Shown one piece after another: positions 11,797 to 25,790 of a stretch of DNA of 64,000 nt (within the stretch, counting starts at the first letter, position 1; each line of letters starts with the position of its first letter). A program made the translations under genes and the position numbers. The stretch spans positions 62,423 to 126,422 of the forward strand of contig VXAY01001965.1 of the NCBI GenBank assembly GCA_013399855.1. Direction: 5' to 3'. Source of the stretch: Oxyruncus cristatus. Lineage: Eukaryota; Chordata; Aves; Passeriformes; Cotingidae. The notes beneath the pieces were generated by a model that was given only the letters and a program-made list of their open reading frames with translations, did no database searches and was not told the origin of the DNA.

Positions 11797-13350
11797 AAAC
11801 ACAGAATATACTGGAAGGAATCCATCAGGATCATCAAGCCCAACTCCTTGCCCTGCACAGGACACAGCAAGAATCACATCACACCATGTGCCTGAAAGCG
11901 TTGGCCAAATGCTTCTTCAGCTCTGTCAGGCTTGGTGTTCTGACCACTTCCCTGGGGAGCCTGTTCCAGTGCTCAAACACCCTCCGGGTTAAAAACCTTT
12001 TCCTGATATCCAGCCTAAACCTCCCCCAACTCAGCTTCATACTGTGCTCTCGAGTTCTGTCACTGGTAATGAGTGAAGAGATCAGCTCCTGCCCCTCTGC
12101 TTCCCCTCCTGAGATTGTCGAAGACAGCAATGACGTCTCCCCTCGGTCTCCTCTTCTCTAGGCTGAACAAACCAAGTGACCTGAACCACTCTTCATACGG
12201 CTTTTCCTCCAGACTCTTCATCTTCCTTTGGATGCTCTCTAACAGCCTAATGTCTTTTTTATACTGCCGTGCCCAAAATTGCACACAGTATTCAAGCTGA
12301 GACCACACCAGTGCAGAGCAGAGTGGGACAATCCCCTCCTTTGACTGTTTGGTGATGCTTTGCCTTATGGCCCTAGGACATGTTTGACCCTCCTGGCTGC
12401 CAGGGCACCCCCAGCTCCCTTTCTGCAGTGCTGCTCTCTGTCCTCTTGTTCCCTGGTCTAAACATACAACCAGGATTGCCCTGTCGCAGGTGCAGAATCC
12501 CGCACTTCCCTTGTTAAACTTCATATGGTTGGTGATTGCCCATCTCTCTCTTTGTTGAGGTCCATCTGCAGGGCCTCTCTGCCCTCAAAGGGATGGCTCC
12601 TCCCAGTTTAGTGCCATCTACAAACTTGCTTAGTATTCCTTAAAGGCCTGGTCGTTACTGAAGATGTCGAAGAGAACTAGGCTGAGGATGGAGCCCTGAG
12701 GAACCCCACTGATGACAGGTCATCAGTTGTTCCATTCACTATAACTCTTTGTGCCTGACCTGTGAGCCAACTGCTCACCCGTAATGTAACATGGTTATCC
12801 AGCTGTGTGCTGGACAGTTTGCCCAGAAGGATCTGATGAGAGACAGTATCGAAAGCCTTACTGAAATCCCAAAAGATTACATGGCTTCCCTTGATCAACA
12901 AGATGGGTTTCCCTGTCACAGAAGGAAATGAGGGTCGACAAACAGGGTTTTCCTGTAATTAAACTGTGCTGGTTGTGACCGGTAACTGTGTTGTCCTCCA
13001 AGTGTCTTTCAGTACCCCACTGAATAATCTTTTCCATGATTTTACTGGGCACTGAAGGCCTGTAGTGTCCAGGATCCTCCTTTTTGCCCTTCTTGAAAAT
13101 CAGGACGATGTTCACCAGCTTCCAGTCAGCTGGGACCTGTCCAGATTCCCAAGACCACTCAAAAATCATTGAGAGAGACTTTGCAGTGACATCAGCAAAT
13201 TCTTTGAGTATTCTCAGATGAATCCCATCAGGCCCCATAGATTTTTAGGGATCCAACCAGAACAGCAGATCCTGCACATTTTCAGCATTGGCTGGGAGTT
13301 GATCATTCTCACAGCCATGGTCCTCCAGCTCAAGGCAACCTCAGTTCCTT
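11797..13350 (-). mobile_element. CR1 LINE, antisense, decayed reverse transcriptase and 3' UTR
   Basis: Read on the minus strand from 13350 down, this copy encodes an RT N-terminal block (PDGIHLRILKEFADV..., then GQVPADWKLVNIVLIFKKGKKEDPGHYRP) and next 'FWDFSKAFDTVSHQILLGKL', with frameshifts between them. A later block reads '[20 protein letters not shown]', followed by the CR1 3' UTR at about 11800-11990. The stretch around the catalytic YADD box is missing or scrambled near 12530-12680, so the copy is an old, inactive fossil. It lies opposite to the host gene inside an intron. Confidence 0.92.
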
Positions 13351-13964
13351 AGATTTGCATGCTTACACATTATTTCACCTTACAGGAGGGTACAACATTC
13401 TTTAGAGAGGGAAAACATGCCTTTTAGTGTACCTTCTCTATATTATAAAGATGTTGATTATCTACTGCTTACTTGATGCTGATAAATTTTGAAGTGAAGT
13501 CTTGTCTGAACTACTTGCAGAAAAAATATAGACTGACTGGAAAAAAACACTTGGGTGTATTTAGTTTAGAAAAGAAAGAAAAGGAATATGCTCTTCATTT
13601 ATGCTAATGAGAAATGTTGATCACTACCAATAGGCTGTAAGTGAAGTAGATAGGTAGATACAAAACTTTAAACACCAAAAAAAGGTAATTTGCTCCCTGT
13701 CATCAAAATGCATATTACAGTGTAATTTTGATATTATGTCATGCTGTATGACTGGAAGTGCTGAGTCTGGTTCACTCTTTTCAGGACTTAATTTTTGTAT
13801 ACAAAGATAATATCATATGTTTCATTTACATAAGAAATTTGCAAGTACAAAAATGATGTTCTAATGACAAATATTTTGGCATCACTTCACGCCAGGTTGT
13901 AAATACCATTGCCATGGTGCGTAAAAACTTTTCGTGAGGGAAGATAATGCAGCCTTAATGGTTG

Positions 13965-14045
13965 CTGAATGTGAATGCCTGTGGCAAGGGATTTGGACTA
14001 GATAGTCCTTAAAGGTGCCTTCTAAGCCAAGCTATTCTATTATGA
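13965..14045 (+). repeat. CR1 3'-end remnant
   Basis: A short diverged match to the CR1 terminus ('tggactagatagtcctta...ccaagctattctatta'). It is old and heavily truncated. Recognition depends on the order of the terminal motifs. Confidence 0.65.
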
Positions 14046-16664
14046 GAAAAAACAAAATAAAAAAAAAACCCAGACAACCAAATATTGAGTTTCCTGGGAG
14101 GCAGAGCAACTATGACCACCAAGTCTAACCAACTTAGAGTTCATCTGTAAAGTTTCAGATCTCTGTCACCTGATATCCCAGGACAAATGCAACCTACAAT
14201 CAATTACTTGTATTTTTGAAGTTTGACACGTTTTTTTCAGAGAAAAACACTGGGTGTATGCATTTACTATCCTATGTGTATCAGGGTACTAGTCACCAAT
14301 TCGTAACTTACCTCATCCAATTGTGGCCTCATTTAGGAAGTCCCTGAGTGCCAAGCCTTCACTGGGTATGAAATTGTCTTTTACACTGACAGATCACTTT
14401 GTCTGGAAACACAGAGGTAAAACTACATATGTGTAATTTTTGGGATTTTTTTAACAATGTGTAGTGTCTTGGTTGACGCCTAATCTCTTCTGTTCTGAGA
14501 ATAATAAACCAGTCAACTATTAAAAATATTAGTATTAAAATAGGAAAATAACACCCCCCCAACAGTGTTCCTCCAACGCCCAAATCTAGACAGGTGCAAA
14601 ATGCGGACTGTTTGGTTGTCTGCACAGCAGTTTTCACTAGGTTTTTTTTTACAACTTAAGAAATTTCCCATGACTTCCATCCTTCAAAGATATTGGTTTC
14701 TGTAATATTTAAAGGATATGCAATTTATCTACTCTTCTTCATTGGTGCCCAACTATGCATAGAAGACTATGCGAACTCTCCACTTTACCAAAGATAATTC
14801 TGTATCGTAAGTTTTCCCTGCTTCATGTAGAATTGAACTGTAATAGTTCTTCTAAATCAGAGAGCAACCAATGCATATTCTCAGAAGAGAGACATGATAT
14901 CAGTATGCTAATACTCATTTATTAAATACTTATGTTTTAAAATTATATGCATGTTTATAAAACAGGTTCATATTTATAACTAACTTTTGTTAACTACATG
15001 TATTCTAAGCAGTGTAACATTGTAGAAATTTTGTGTGGTGTTAATGAGATATCCTTCACCAAGATTCCCAATACAGTAGAAGTAACTTTTTTTGTAACAC
15101 TGCATGCAGTAAGGATCCTAAAATATATTTTTTGGTTTTGATATGTATGTGTTGCATTTTCTGGTTTTTTTTGAAAATTATGTCTCACATTATTAATCAA
15201 CTTGTCTAAAGGAAAGATGCGGATTCTGGAAGAGTATATCTCATTGTATTTACTAAGATAGTATAATTTTGACCTTTGAAAATAATCACTGACTTTTTAC
15301 AGTGAAGTATGATATATCGACCTCAGTGACAGCCACCATCCGAAAGTCTTCATTTTCATTTACATAAAGTACAGAAAAAACAAACTATAATTTGGTTTTT
15401 ACATCCGATAATTTAAAGTATTTTTTAAGTGATGACTGAATGAAAAAAATCTCTTTATAAAAAATTTGCAACCATGGGAAAAAAATAAAAAGGATATATA
15501 TATTTAAATTGGGGATTATCTTGCTCTTGGTTCCTGATTTGAAAAAAATTCCCATACAGCTCTTTTTCTGGTTTTCACCCCTCTTTGGAAAGGGAGGTAA
15601 TTTTTCCTTTCTGCCTTGTTGCTGCTACTCATACTGTTGAACTTTGATGATCACTTATATTTTTCATGTTAACCAAACTAAAGAACAGTCTTGAAGCTGA
15701 AACAAACTAGCATGATTTTTCATCATTAATTCCTCTGCTACAGACTTTGTGCCTTGATTATCAGATGTTTTTCAAGTTTTAGTGCCATTGTGGCAGCCTT
15801 TTAGTACTTGTGCTTCCTTTGTGCCTATGTACATGTATACTTTTCCTTCTAAATTGTTTTATCTAGAAATAGTCCTTAAATAGCAAAGAAACACTTTCAT
15901 ATGTAATGTCATTTTCTATTGATCAAAATCTCTTTGATTTAGAAGGATGGCTCAAATGGAAGACGACAAAAGAAATGTATAGCTGAGTGTTTGCCAGTAG
16001 TCAATTGTTAGTGGTTTTTCCAAAAGTAGCTGCAAGTTTTAAAATGGCCAGGCTTAAAAAAAATTTTAGATGTATAAAAGGTTCAAAATGGTTTATTCTT
16101 AAGAAATTTTGAAGTCAACTTTTTTAAACAATGAAGTCTCTAAACTCTTATTTTACTGTATTGAGAATTGCGAACAAGAAGCACTTGTGCAGGTTGAGGC
16201 TGTGTAGCTTCCACTGCCTAAATGTTGTGAGGCTAGAGTTAATTTCATGCATGAGGAAACAGATCATGTAATGCAGTGGATATGTGCATTATGTATGGTT
16301 AGATTCTGCTGATTTAGCTCTGATTTTTTTTTTTTATTGCTTTTATGTGTTTGTTCAGTTTTGCAAATACTCCTTTATTGTTTAAATAATTACGTTTTTA
16401 AAAGAGATATGTGTACTTTTTTTGAGTACTGAACTCAAATATTTTGCATAGAATTTAAAAAAAAATTATCTGATCTTTCTAGGGACTTTTAGCAAGGTGG
16501 GAAATGAAGCAGCCCATTACTTAGGGTTTTCTTTAAAAAAACTACCACTTCAACAGTTTGTTCTTACCTTTTTTTGATTCGTAGTTAGTAGTATATATTA
16601 ATTACCAAAATGGTTAGAAACAATATTTTTCTCAGTGTTTTTACTTTTTTTTTTTTTTTCCTAG

Positions 16665-16805
<141 letters not shown>

Positions 16806-19800
16806 TAACTAAAAGTTTTGATTTTGATACATTACAGTGTCTTGTGTGTGGGATGATGCTTATTTTTTACAAACAATGTTTAAAAAATATACATTAATGG
16901 TCTATATCATGGATCAGTAATTTGAGCTGCTGCAAATGGTCTTGAAGACACTCATTGTTTGGTCCTTTAACATTTACTACAGGATTTACCATTACATTTC
17001 TCCTAACATATCTTCTAGAATCATCTTCCAAAATAGATTTCTTTTAAAAGTTCTTTTCTATTAACAGAACTTAACTCCGACTTTCAATCTTTTATACAGT
17101 AAGTGTATCACTCAGTGTCTTTTAATTTAGAAATGCAGAAAGGCTGGCAGGCTGTCGCTTAATTTTTTTTTATTTTTTCAAAACATGGAACAGTTTTGTC
17201 TTCCCTGGATGTGTGTTCTTTACGCAACAGTAGCACTGAAAGTCTGGAAAAATTTTACTGTTTCATCATGCAGTATAGAATATGGTAAATCTCAGTATAA
17301 GCACCAGTGGGTTTTTTGCAACTGATTTCTTAATTAAGAATGTCTTTTCCATATTTTATCACAGTTTAAGTAATTTAAGCAGACTAAGCACTGAGTAAGA
17401 AATTAATGCCACCTCAGCACTGTCCTCCTGTGTCAGGAAAAAAAAATCAGATGGCTGTTTCAGTGAATAATTTTTTTAGTTTATATCAGTTTGGAAAATA
17501 TCACTCTTTATCTATATTGCTTTGTATAGCATCACTCTTATGTCTCAGTCAGTCTCCCTGCCACAAATTACAGCTTTGCAAAACCTGCTTGTGATGAAGA
17601 ACTTGAGATACTGGTCCCTTACATAGAGTTCACTTCCCGGTGTCCTGATTCTTACAGTTTCCAATTTTACTTGGTGCACTTAAAAGTTCATATATTTCTA
17701 AATACCTGTCAAATGTTTCAAGTCTTTCACCTAACTGTTTCTACTGGTAATAAAAAGAGTTTCTGCTGTATATGAATTTAATTTTTTCATCATAATTTGA
17801 AGTGTTAACTGATTACTGATTTTTTTTCATTACTATGATGTTATTGTCTGTATTGTGGTTGAATTTTTTATATCAAACAGGAAAACTAAAATTTTACTTA
17901 ATAGAAGCTATTATTTTCAGCGTAGACTGTCATCTTGTATGACTTAGAGACACTTCTGACTATCTTCTGGAAAACTTCTGGGATATAAAACACTGACCTT
18001 TCAAAGAGTAGCGAGTAAAATAATCAGTTAGTCCAGGATTTCTGTTCTTTTTTAGCTATCTGCAAATGATTAGGTGAATCTTTTATCTCACTCAGTATGT
18101 TGTAAGACGGAAATCAATGATCATGTTTTCAAGTTAATATATTGAACTTACTTCAGTGTATTATGAGATACATTTTGCATTTCAGTTTTACTGTATGAAA
18201 AAGACAAAGGCTTAGGGTATCGTTAACAGGTTAATGTATAGTGTGTTTGTTTATGCTTGTTTCCTTACCTGCAAAACTCCATTCTGTTTTGAAACACTCT
18301 TGCTGCATTGGAATTTTGGAAAATGCAGCAGATCACAGAGACTGTAGCTCATGGGGGTTTTTTAGACTTTTTAGTCCTTCTGCAAAAGTACCTTTTTATG
18401 AAGCAAGTTGATTTAATATGCACCACCTTTTGCACAGTAAATTTTTAATGAAGTGGCTATTTTTGCTTGAGCTTACCAAAGGTCAGTTAAAAAAAAGTCT
18501 GTGAATCTGTGGTTGTGTTCGGTCACATCCAACATACTGTCTCATGTAACTTACCGATATGCTGATGAAGTCTAACAAATTGACTAAGAATGATTTGTAT
18601 TGAGACTTCTACAGAGAATTGGGAAATTATAGCAAATATTACAACAGATATTACAAGCCATCATTATGGCTACTAGGAAAAGTGATAGAGGGGAAGTCAT
18701 AAAAAATCTTTTATCTAGTCAAATATGCATATTCCCGGAAAAAGATACTGGTTATGGTAGAACAGAATTTGGTATTGAGGGCATAGAGCATTTCCTGCAT
18801 ACCTAGATATTGTACTTAGGGTTTAACAGGGATAATCCATCCTGGGGTGGTTTGTTGGAGGCAGTTCAGACTTCCAGTAAATCTGGAAAACTACTGGATC
18901 CAAATGTTGCATCTAAGGCTCCTGATAGTACAGAAGGGAGGAAGTCAGTCTGGGTTTTTCCTGTCGTCTGATAGAAAGGTTCTGTTCCCATATATCCTAC
19001 TTTGTTCCCCTAAGTTTTCAGGTAAGGAGATAACATCCCTCTTTTCTGGTTTGGTATCATACTAATATAATGTTCAATTTTCCTGGGAACCATATAGGTT
19101 GTATTTTGTTCCAGTAATTGTTTCTAAATCCTCTTCTCTGCCTTTTGTCCTGGCAAAGATTAGGCCTTGTATAGGTGGTGGAATGCCATTCCCTTCATGG
19201 TTTTGCTGAACTTTGTTCTCTGAAATAAGTTTTAAAAGTAATTCCAAAGATAAATCAGTGAAGTTGGATAAGAATATTCTATTCTCCCATACCTTTGTTG
19301 TAAGCTGGTTTTTATTGAACTGATTCTGTTCCCTGTCTACATATTCAGGTGTTCAAGTACAATAATTTCACATTTTATATGTGGCATAAAAGCATTATTT
19401 GTGAGTGTCCTTAAAATTATAAATCAAAATTAATGTGGTAGAAAGATGTTTAAATGTCATTTGAACAATATTAACAGAAAACTTAAAAGTGAACATACTG
19501 TATAAAAATGGAACTATAGTATGCATTTTTTGGTTTTGGATTGATCACCTTCAAGTAATTGTTGAGTCTTCTACAGGTTTCTCAAAACAAGTTACTTAAA
19601 AGATTTTTTTTTTTTTTCCATAATTCCTCCCTTACATGACTGTCCTTGTAGCAGCCACCCCATTTGTAGTATGCCTCATATATGTTTTATTTTAGACTTG
19701 CTAATTCTTAAACCTTCTCTCTCAAGTTATTTCTTATTCAAAATGGTGACCATAGGAACATTATAACATTCAGCAATTCATTTTCTTTTTATCCTTTTCA

Positions 19801-21109
19801 GAAAAAACATTCTTATTCCTTTAATTTCATTAAATATTGTCTAGTGATTGTACAGTAAGCTGTTAAAAGAGCTTGAAGAGTTTAAGAGCAGTGACAAGGT
19901 CTGTTAGCTGTGAAGCTAACATGTATTTTTAGTATTTCATAAATGATCAGGTATTCACAGTATGTAAATTAATCATTGAATTAGGGAAAAGTTTTTTTTT
20001 AAATATAACTTTGACAGGCATGCAACAAGGGGCATAACCTTTGCAATTGTAGTTTACTTGAGGATATTTAATTTGGGGATTTTTTTGCATTATATGCTAA
20101 AAGTTTTGTTTCTACTTTTGTAATACTGGAAGTAGATTTAATTCATTGTTATAGTACATGTACATTTTTACTTTGAAGTATAACAAATCCTGTTTTTTAA
20201 GTACTCTTAGATCAGCAGGAGGAATTTTCATTGCAGCTAATGAGCTTACTGATATGACAGTTCCTGAAGATTTATATAATTAAAGCTGTCTCTTCTTTTA
20301 AACATAATGACTTTCCTGCTTTTCTATTAGTATTCTAGACAGAAATATTTTGGTAATTTAGTACAATTTACTAATTTCTTATTTTATGATATTCTAAAGG
20401 ATTCGATTGCATTTATCCAGGCTGCTGTTTTATTTGATTGACTCTAATTTATTCAGACCTTACAGGTTATAGTCTATAATAACACTATAAACCTGTAGAT
20501 TTTTCTTCCTCTGAAAGACATTAACTCATAGCAGCTTTACAAACAATGTGTCCATTTTCTCATTTTTGAAACTATATTCAGGTTTTTTTCATAGACAATT
20601 TCATTTCAAAATAGAAAAAACCAGGAACAAAATTGTAAATGTGAAGTTTAATCTCTATTCATGAAAAAACAGGATACCTCCACCTACAATATTTAAAAAC
20701 ATTAGGACAGTATGAGATAAAAATATTAACATATATATGCATTCTGTTACTAACATATAAGCATTCTATATGTCACAAGGAAAGGCTTTTTTCCTACTGG
20801 AGAATTTCTAAGTCGATGGTAAATTTCTCAATACTGTTAAATAACATATTTATGCTATGCATTGCTTGGGCTTTTGTTTTGATTTGGGTCACAAATTCAT
20901 AGGCTGTATTTTCAGACCATCAAGATTGTTGTGTTTGTTTGGGTTGTTTTTTCAGAAAGGAGTGCAAACTTCATGAGTTACTCCATACTCTATTATACTC
21001 AGTACCAAAATCAACAGATGGTTCCATTATTTTGCAGATTACACAGATTTCTAAGTTCCTATAGCAGATTTATACTATGAAATGGACTCATTACAGAAGG
21101 TGAAAGAAG

Positions 21110-22575
21110 GGATTGGGAGAATGAAAAACTACACGGTGTAGAAGACCATTTAAGGAACTTTGAAGGTGCACAAGTCTATGGGACCTGACGAGATACATGC
21201 ATGGGTCCTGAGGGAACTGGCTGAGGAAGTGGTAACCCACTATCCATCATATTTGAGAAATCATGGCAGTCCAGTTTAGTTCCGGAAAAGGGGAAACATA
21301 ACCTTTATTTTTAGAATGGGAAATAAGAAAGACCCAGGGAACTACAGGCTGGTCACTCTCACCACAGTGCCTGGCAAAATAATAGAGCAGATTCTTGTGG
21401 AAACTATGCTAAGGCACAGGGAAAATATTGAGCTATTTGGTGACAACCAGCGTGGTTTCACTAAAGGCAAATTGTGCCTGACAAATTTGGTGGCCTTCTA
21501 CGATAGGGTTACAGTGATGGTGGATGAGGGAAGGGCAACAAATATCATCTACATGGACTTGTGAAAAGCATTTGACACTGTCCTGCACAACATCCTTTTC
21601 TGTAAACTGGAGAGACATGGATTTAGTAGACCAGTCAGTGGATCAAAAATTGGCTCAGTGGTCACACTAAGAGATTTTCAGTCAATGTGTCAATGTCCAG
21701 GTGCAGACCAGTGATGAGTGGTGTTCCTCAGGGAACTGGTATTGGGACTGGTGCTTTCTAACATCTTTGTCAGTGACATGGATGGTGGGATCAAGTTCAC
21801 CCTCAGCAGGTTTGGCAACAACACCAAGCTGTGTGGTGCAGCTGACACACTGGAGTGAGGGGATGCCATCCAGAGGGACCTGGACAGGCTTGAGATGTGG
21901 GCCTATGTGACCCTCATGAAGTTCAACAAGTACAAGGTCCTGCACCTGGGTCAGGGCAATCCCAAGCACAAGGTAAGCTGGGCTGCATCAAAAGAAGTGT
22001 GGCCAGCAGGTCGAGGGAGACAATTCTGCCCCTTTTACTCTGCTCTTGTGAGACCCTACCTGGAGTGCTGCATCCAGCTTTAGCACCCCTTACACAAGAA
22101 AGATGACCTATTGGAGTGGGTCCAGAGGAGGGCCATGAAGATGATTAGAGGGCTGGAGCACCTCTCCTATAAAGGCAGGCTGACAGTTAGGGCTGTTTAG
22201 CCTGGGGAAGAGAAGGTTCCAGGGAAACCTTGTAGAGCCTTCCAATACCTAAAGTGGCCTACAGGAGAGCTGGAGAGGGAATTTTGACAAGGGCATGTAG
22301 TGATAGGACAAGAAGGGAATGACCTTAAGATGAAAGAGGGCAGATTTAGGTTAGATATTAGGAAGAAGTCCTTCACAGTGAGACTTGTGACTCATGGGAA
22401 CAGGTTGCCCAGAGAGGTTGTAGACTCCCTGTTCCTGGAGGTGTTCAAGACCAGGCTGGATGGGGCTCTAAGCAACCTGGTCTAGTGGAAGGTATCTCTT
22501 TCCATAGCAGGGGAGGTTTAACTAGGTGATCTTTGAAGTCCCTTTCAACCCAAACCATTCCATGATTCTATGGAT
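21110..22575 (+). mobile_element. CR1 LINE, decayed RT and 3' UTR
   Basis: The + strand shows an RT segment '[26 protein letters not shown]', then '[40 protein letters not shown]', a stop codon at the SKAFDTV motif (TGA at about 21561), and frameshifts after it. The usual catalytic aspartates are replaced in this copy: the region near 21800-21840 reads with 'GNNTKL' in place of 'ADDTKL'. The 3' end reads '[26 protein letters not shown]', then terminates 'ccattccatgattctatgg'. It is an inactive, moderately old copy in the same orientation as DIAPH3. Confidence 0.92.
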
Positions 22576-25500
22576 TGATAGCCCATTCAGAAATCTACCT
22601 CAAAAAATGTTTGCAGCTAGCAGGGTAGCAATTGTATCATAGTTTTTTTTTTTTAAAATTGAGAATTCCTTTTTTAAAATGCATTTTCCCATTTTTTTAA
22701 TGTTATGCATGGGATCTTTTTCTGCCTCAAATTATTGTTTTCAAGAATGATGGCTATGAATTGTAAGCAGAAGACTTGCTACCAATCAGAAGTCCATATT
22801 TAGAGGTCCTCTGAATGAAAAATCACTATTATTTACACCTTTGAGAACTTTTAGTTTCTTGGTCTATAATTCACTTGGTTGCATATCAAGACACCACCCA
22901 AGAATGATACCAAATGTATCTTAGGCCTTAGTTTATATGGAAAGAAACCAATGCATGTTTTACATAGCTATTGAATACTCTTGTAAGTTAGTCTAGAGGC
23001 ACCTAAGCAAACTAAGCATTCCTTATAACAAGTGAAACAAACCCCTATTTTCCTTAGTAAAGAAGAAAGCAACCATATTCTTAAAAAGAGTTAGATTGCT
23101 CAAAATGATGGTTATATAAATGGCACTCAGAATAGAAAATACAAAATTTTATGGTTTAAGAGGTGAACAGTAATAGGAATTGAAGTTTTGGGTTGATTAG
23201 GCTTTCAAACAAGACAATTATTAACTGTAAAGCCTTAAAATAAATGCTGAAGTATAACAAAGTAATGGCATAGAATTCCATGGAAAAAGGGATTTGAGAT
23301 ACCATTCTTTAAAAGGAAGAAAAATTTCTTCGAAGTCATCTTTTTTTTCTTGCTGTTTGTTGTCGACTGAGAAAGTATGTAATGTATTTAGCAACTAATT
23401 TTGCCTTATTATTGAGCATTAAGCAATAGAGGAATTTATAAAGTAAATATTTGTCCACTAAGGCAATTCTTAGATTGGCAGTCTATTTCAAACTGTAAAC
23501 TGGGTGAGAGACATTCTTTCACAAGATTGAAGAAGCTTGTTATTTTGGTGCTACTGTTTTTTTGTTTTTTTGTTTTTTTTTCAATTATTACCAGTTTACT
23601 TGCTTTTTTCAATATTGAAAATCTTAAGCTAAAAATATTTACCAGTGCACCACCTAACACATAAAAATGCGCCAGTCCAGCATTTAAAATAGCATATCTG
23701 GGGCATTGCAAAGGAAATTCATGGTGATGTTGTTTAAGTGGACCTTTCAATATTTCTACAACTTTGTATTTATTCATGTTTTTTTCACTGCTGTCTATAC
23801 CTCGAACGGATCAACAGCTCTTGCTCTATTGAGACATAAGTCCTATAGCAGCACACTACAGATTTGCCATATTCTTGCATATTCTAATCTGAACAGTTTT
23901 ATAATAAAATGAACTTTTTGAAAATAAGTAGCTAAACACATCACCTTTCACCTTGTCAGGGTTTTTGTTTGTTTGGTTTTTGGTTTTTCTGAGTGCATTA
24001 CATGATATAAAAATTCTGTCTTTGAGAGCCGGTGGAACTTATGCAATACTGTTGTGTATTGCAAATGATATCTTTTAATGTTTGTGGCTATAAGTTGTAC
24101 ATAGTAGTGTTATGTGGCAAGTTGTTTTAAGATCTATTACACAACGAACTACCACAATGTAAATGAAGTAGCAAATCAAATATAAGAAAGAATTTGAGTA
24201 TTTACACATTTTTACCAAAATGGTGCTTCAGTTTCTGATGTGATACTGAAATATGTCAGTAGTCCATGCAAGTAGCCTTCTTTATCATTTTGTGGTAATC
24301 CCCCAGTTAAGTAGTGGATCACGGCCAGTCCCTGGTGCAGTCCTTGAGTCCTGGGTTGTTTAAACATGTTGTAGACAGTTTGATCTATAAGCAGATCAGG
24401 ATTCAGATAAAGCTGTTCAATACCACTAATTTCATGCTTATTCACTTGAGTATATATGTCTGGGTGTTACTGAAAGATTTCATTGATGTATGATATTTTA
24501 AGTGATACTGAGATAAAGACAAAATTATATACTCTGGAGAGGAAAAATGTGGATATCTGTTAAAAGATGAGGAAAAATCAAGTAAGTTATGCAGAAATCA
24601 GTTGCAAGAGAAACCTTAAAATGGTGGAAAAGGACAATTTAAAAAAAAGAAAATCTGAATGCACTGTGTGGATGTTTAGAACCCTGAAGATGAGAAAGCT
24701 TAATTTTAATAAGTAGAGAAGTGCTGCAAGTGCGTATATATGTATATGTAGACTTATGTGTCTTGCTACCTTTATACTTCAGGGAGTTGGATCTTACAGT
24801 GATGTGACTGGGTAGAAGACTGATAATCTTGTGACTTTTAAAGTTTTATTTTAAACTTTGCTAGAATGATATTCATTACCATTTCATGCTAATGATTCAT
24901 TCTGAATCAGTATTAATCACTCTCACTGCATATTCAAAGCAGTTAGTTATTAACAATCGTATCATAAATTAGCTGAGAATATACAACATGCAGCACAGTA
25001 TTTTGTGGGTCCCCAAGGATTCAGGTGCTGAAGCTCAAGAGCTCTTCAGTGAGAGAAGCTGCAACTGATGCAAGAGTCTTCTTTTTGTTACCTCCTCTGA
25101 ATTTGGTTTCTTCTTTTGTAAAATGCTTTCATCTCTTGGCAGCTCTTAGTCCGCCACTGTACACTGTACCATATCACTGTATACTGTGCAACACTGGGGG
25201 ATATTGATCCCCATGCGGGGGCAGGTGCTGAATCCTGTTACTTGGCCATTTTTTCTCCTTGCCTTAACAGCTGCTTCTTGCTTTCAGTAGCAATCTGGTG
25301 ACAAATAACTGACCATCAGTGAATTGTTTGTCATTCAGGTGTTTCTGTTTTCAGCTGCTTCCCATGTTTTCAAGTTCTGGGCTTAAATGGTATATTATAA
25401 AAAGAGACATGGGGTGTCAGACTGCATTTCACCCACGATGTACTTGAAGTTTATAAGAAGTCCAGCAGGCCAGGGCTCTTGTGTAGGTGGTATAGGGCAC

Positions 25501-25767
25501 AGTTGGTATAAGGTCCAAGGCCTATTCCTTACTGATGGTATTAATATTATTACTAGTGAACTGGGTACAAAAATACTTCCACATTGTTTACTAATTACAC
25601 TACATTTGAAATCAAAATAGGAGACAGTTAATTAAATTCTACTTACAGAGCTGCTTTTTTTTTTCTTGTGTGCAACCGAAGTCTGCTTTGGCTACAGAAG
25701 GGAAAGACCAAGGGCTCATGAGCCAATGGAAAAAAGGATCTCAAAAACTGTTTGCATGCATATGTTA

Positions 25768-25790
25768 GACACACACACACACTCAGAAGA
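25768..25790. repeat. (CA)n microsatellite
   Basis: A short run of AC dinucleotides ('acacacacacacac') in intron sequence. Confidence 0.8.
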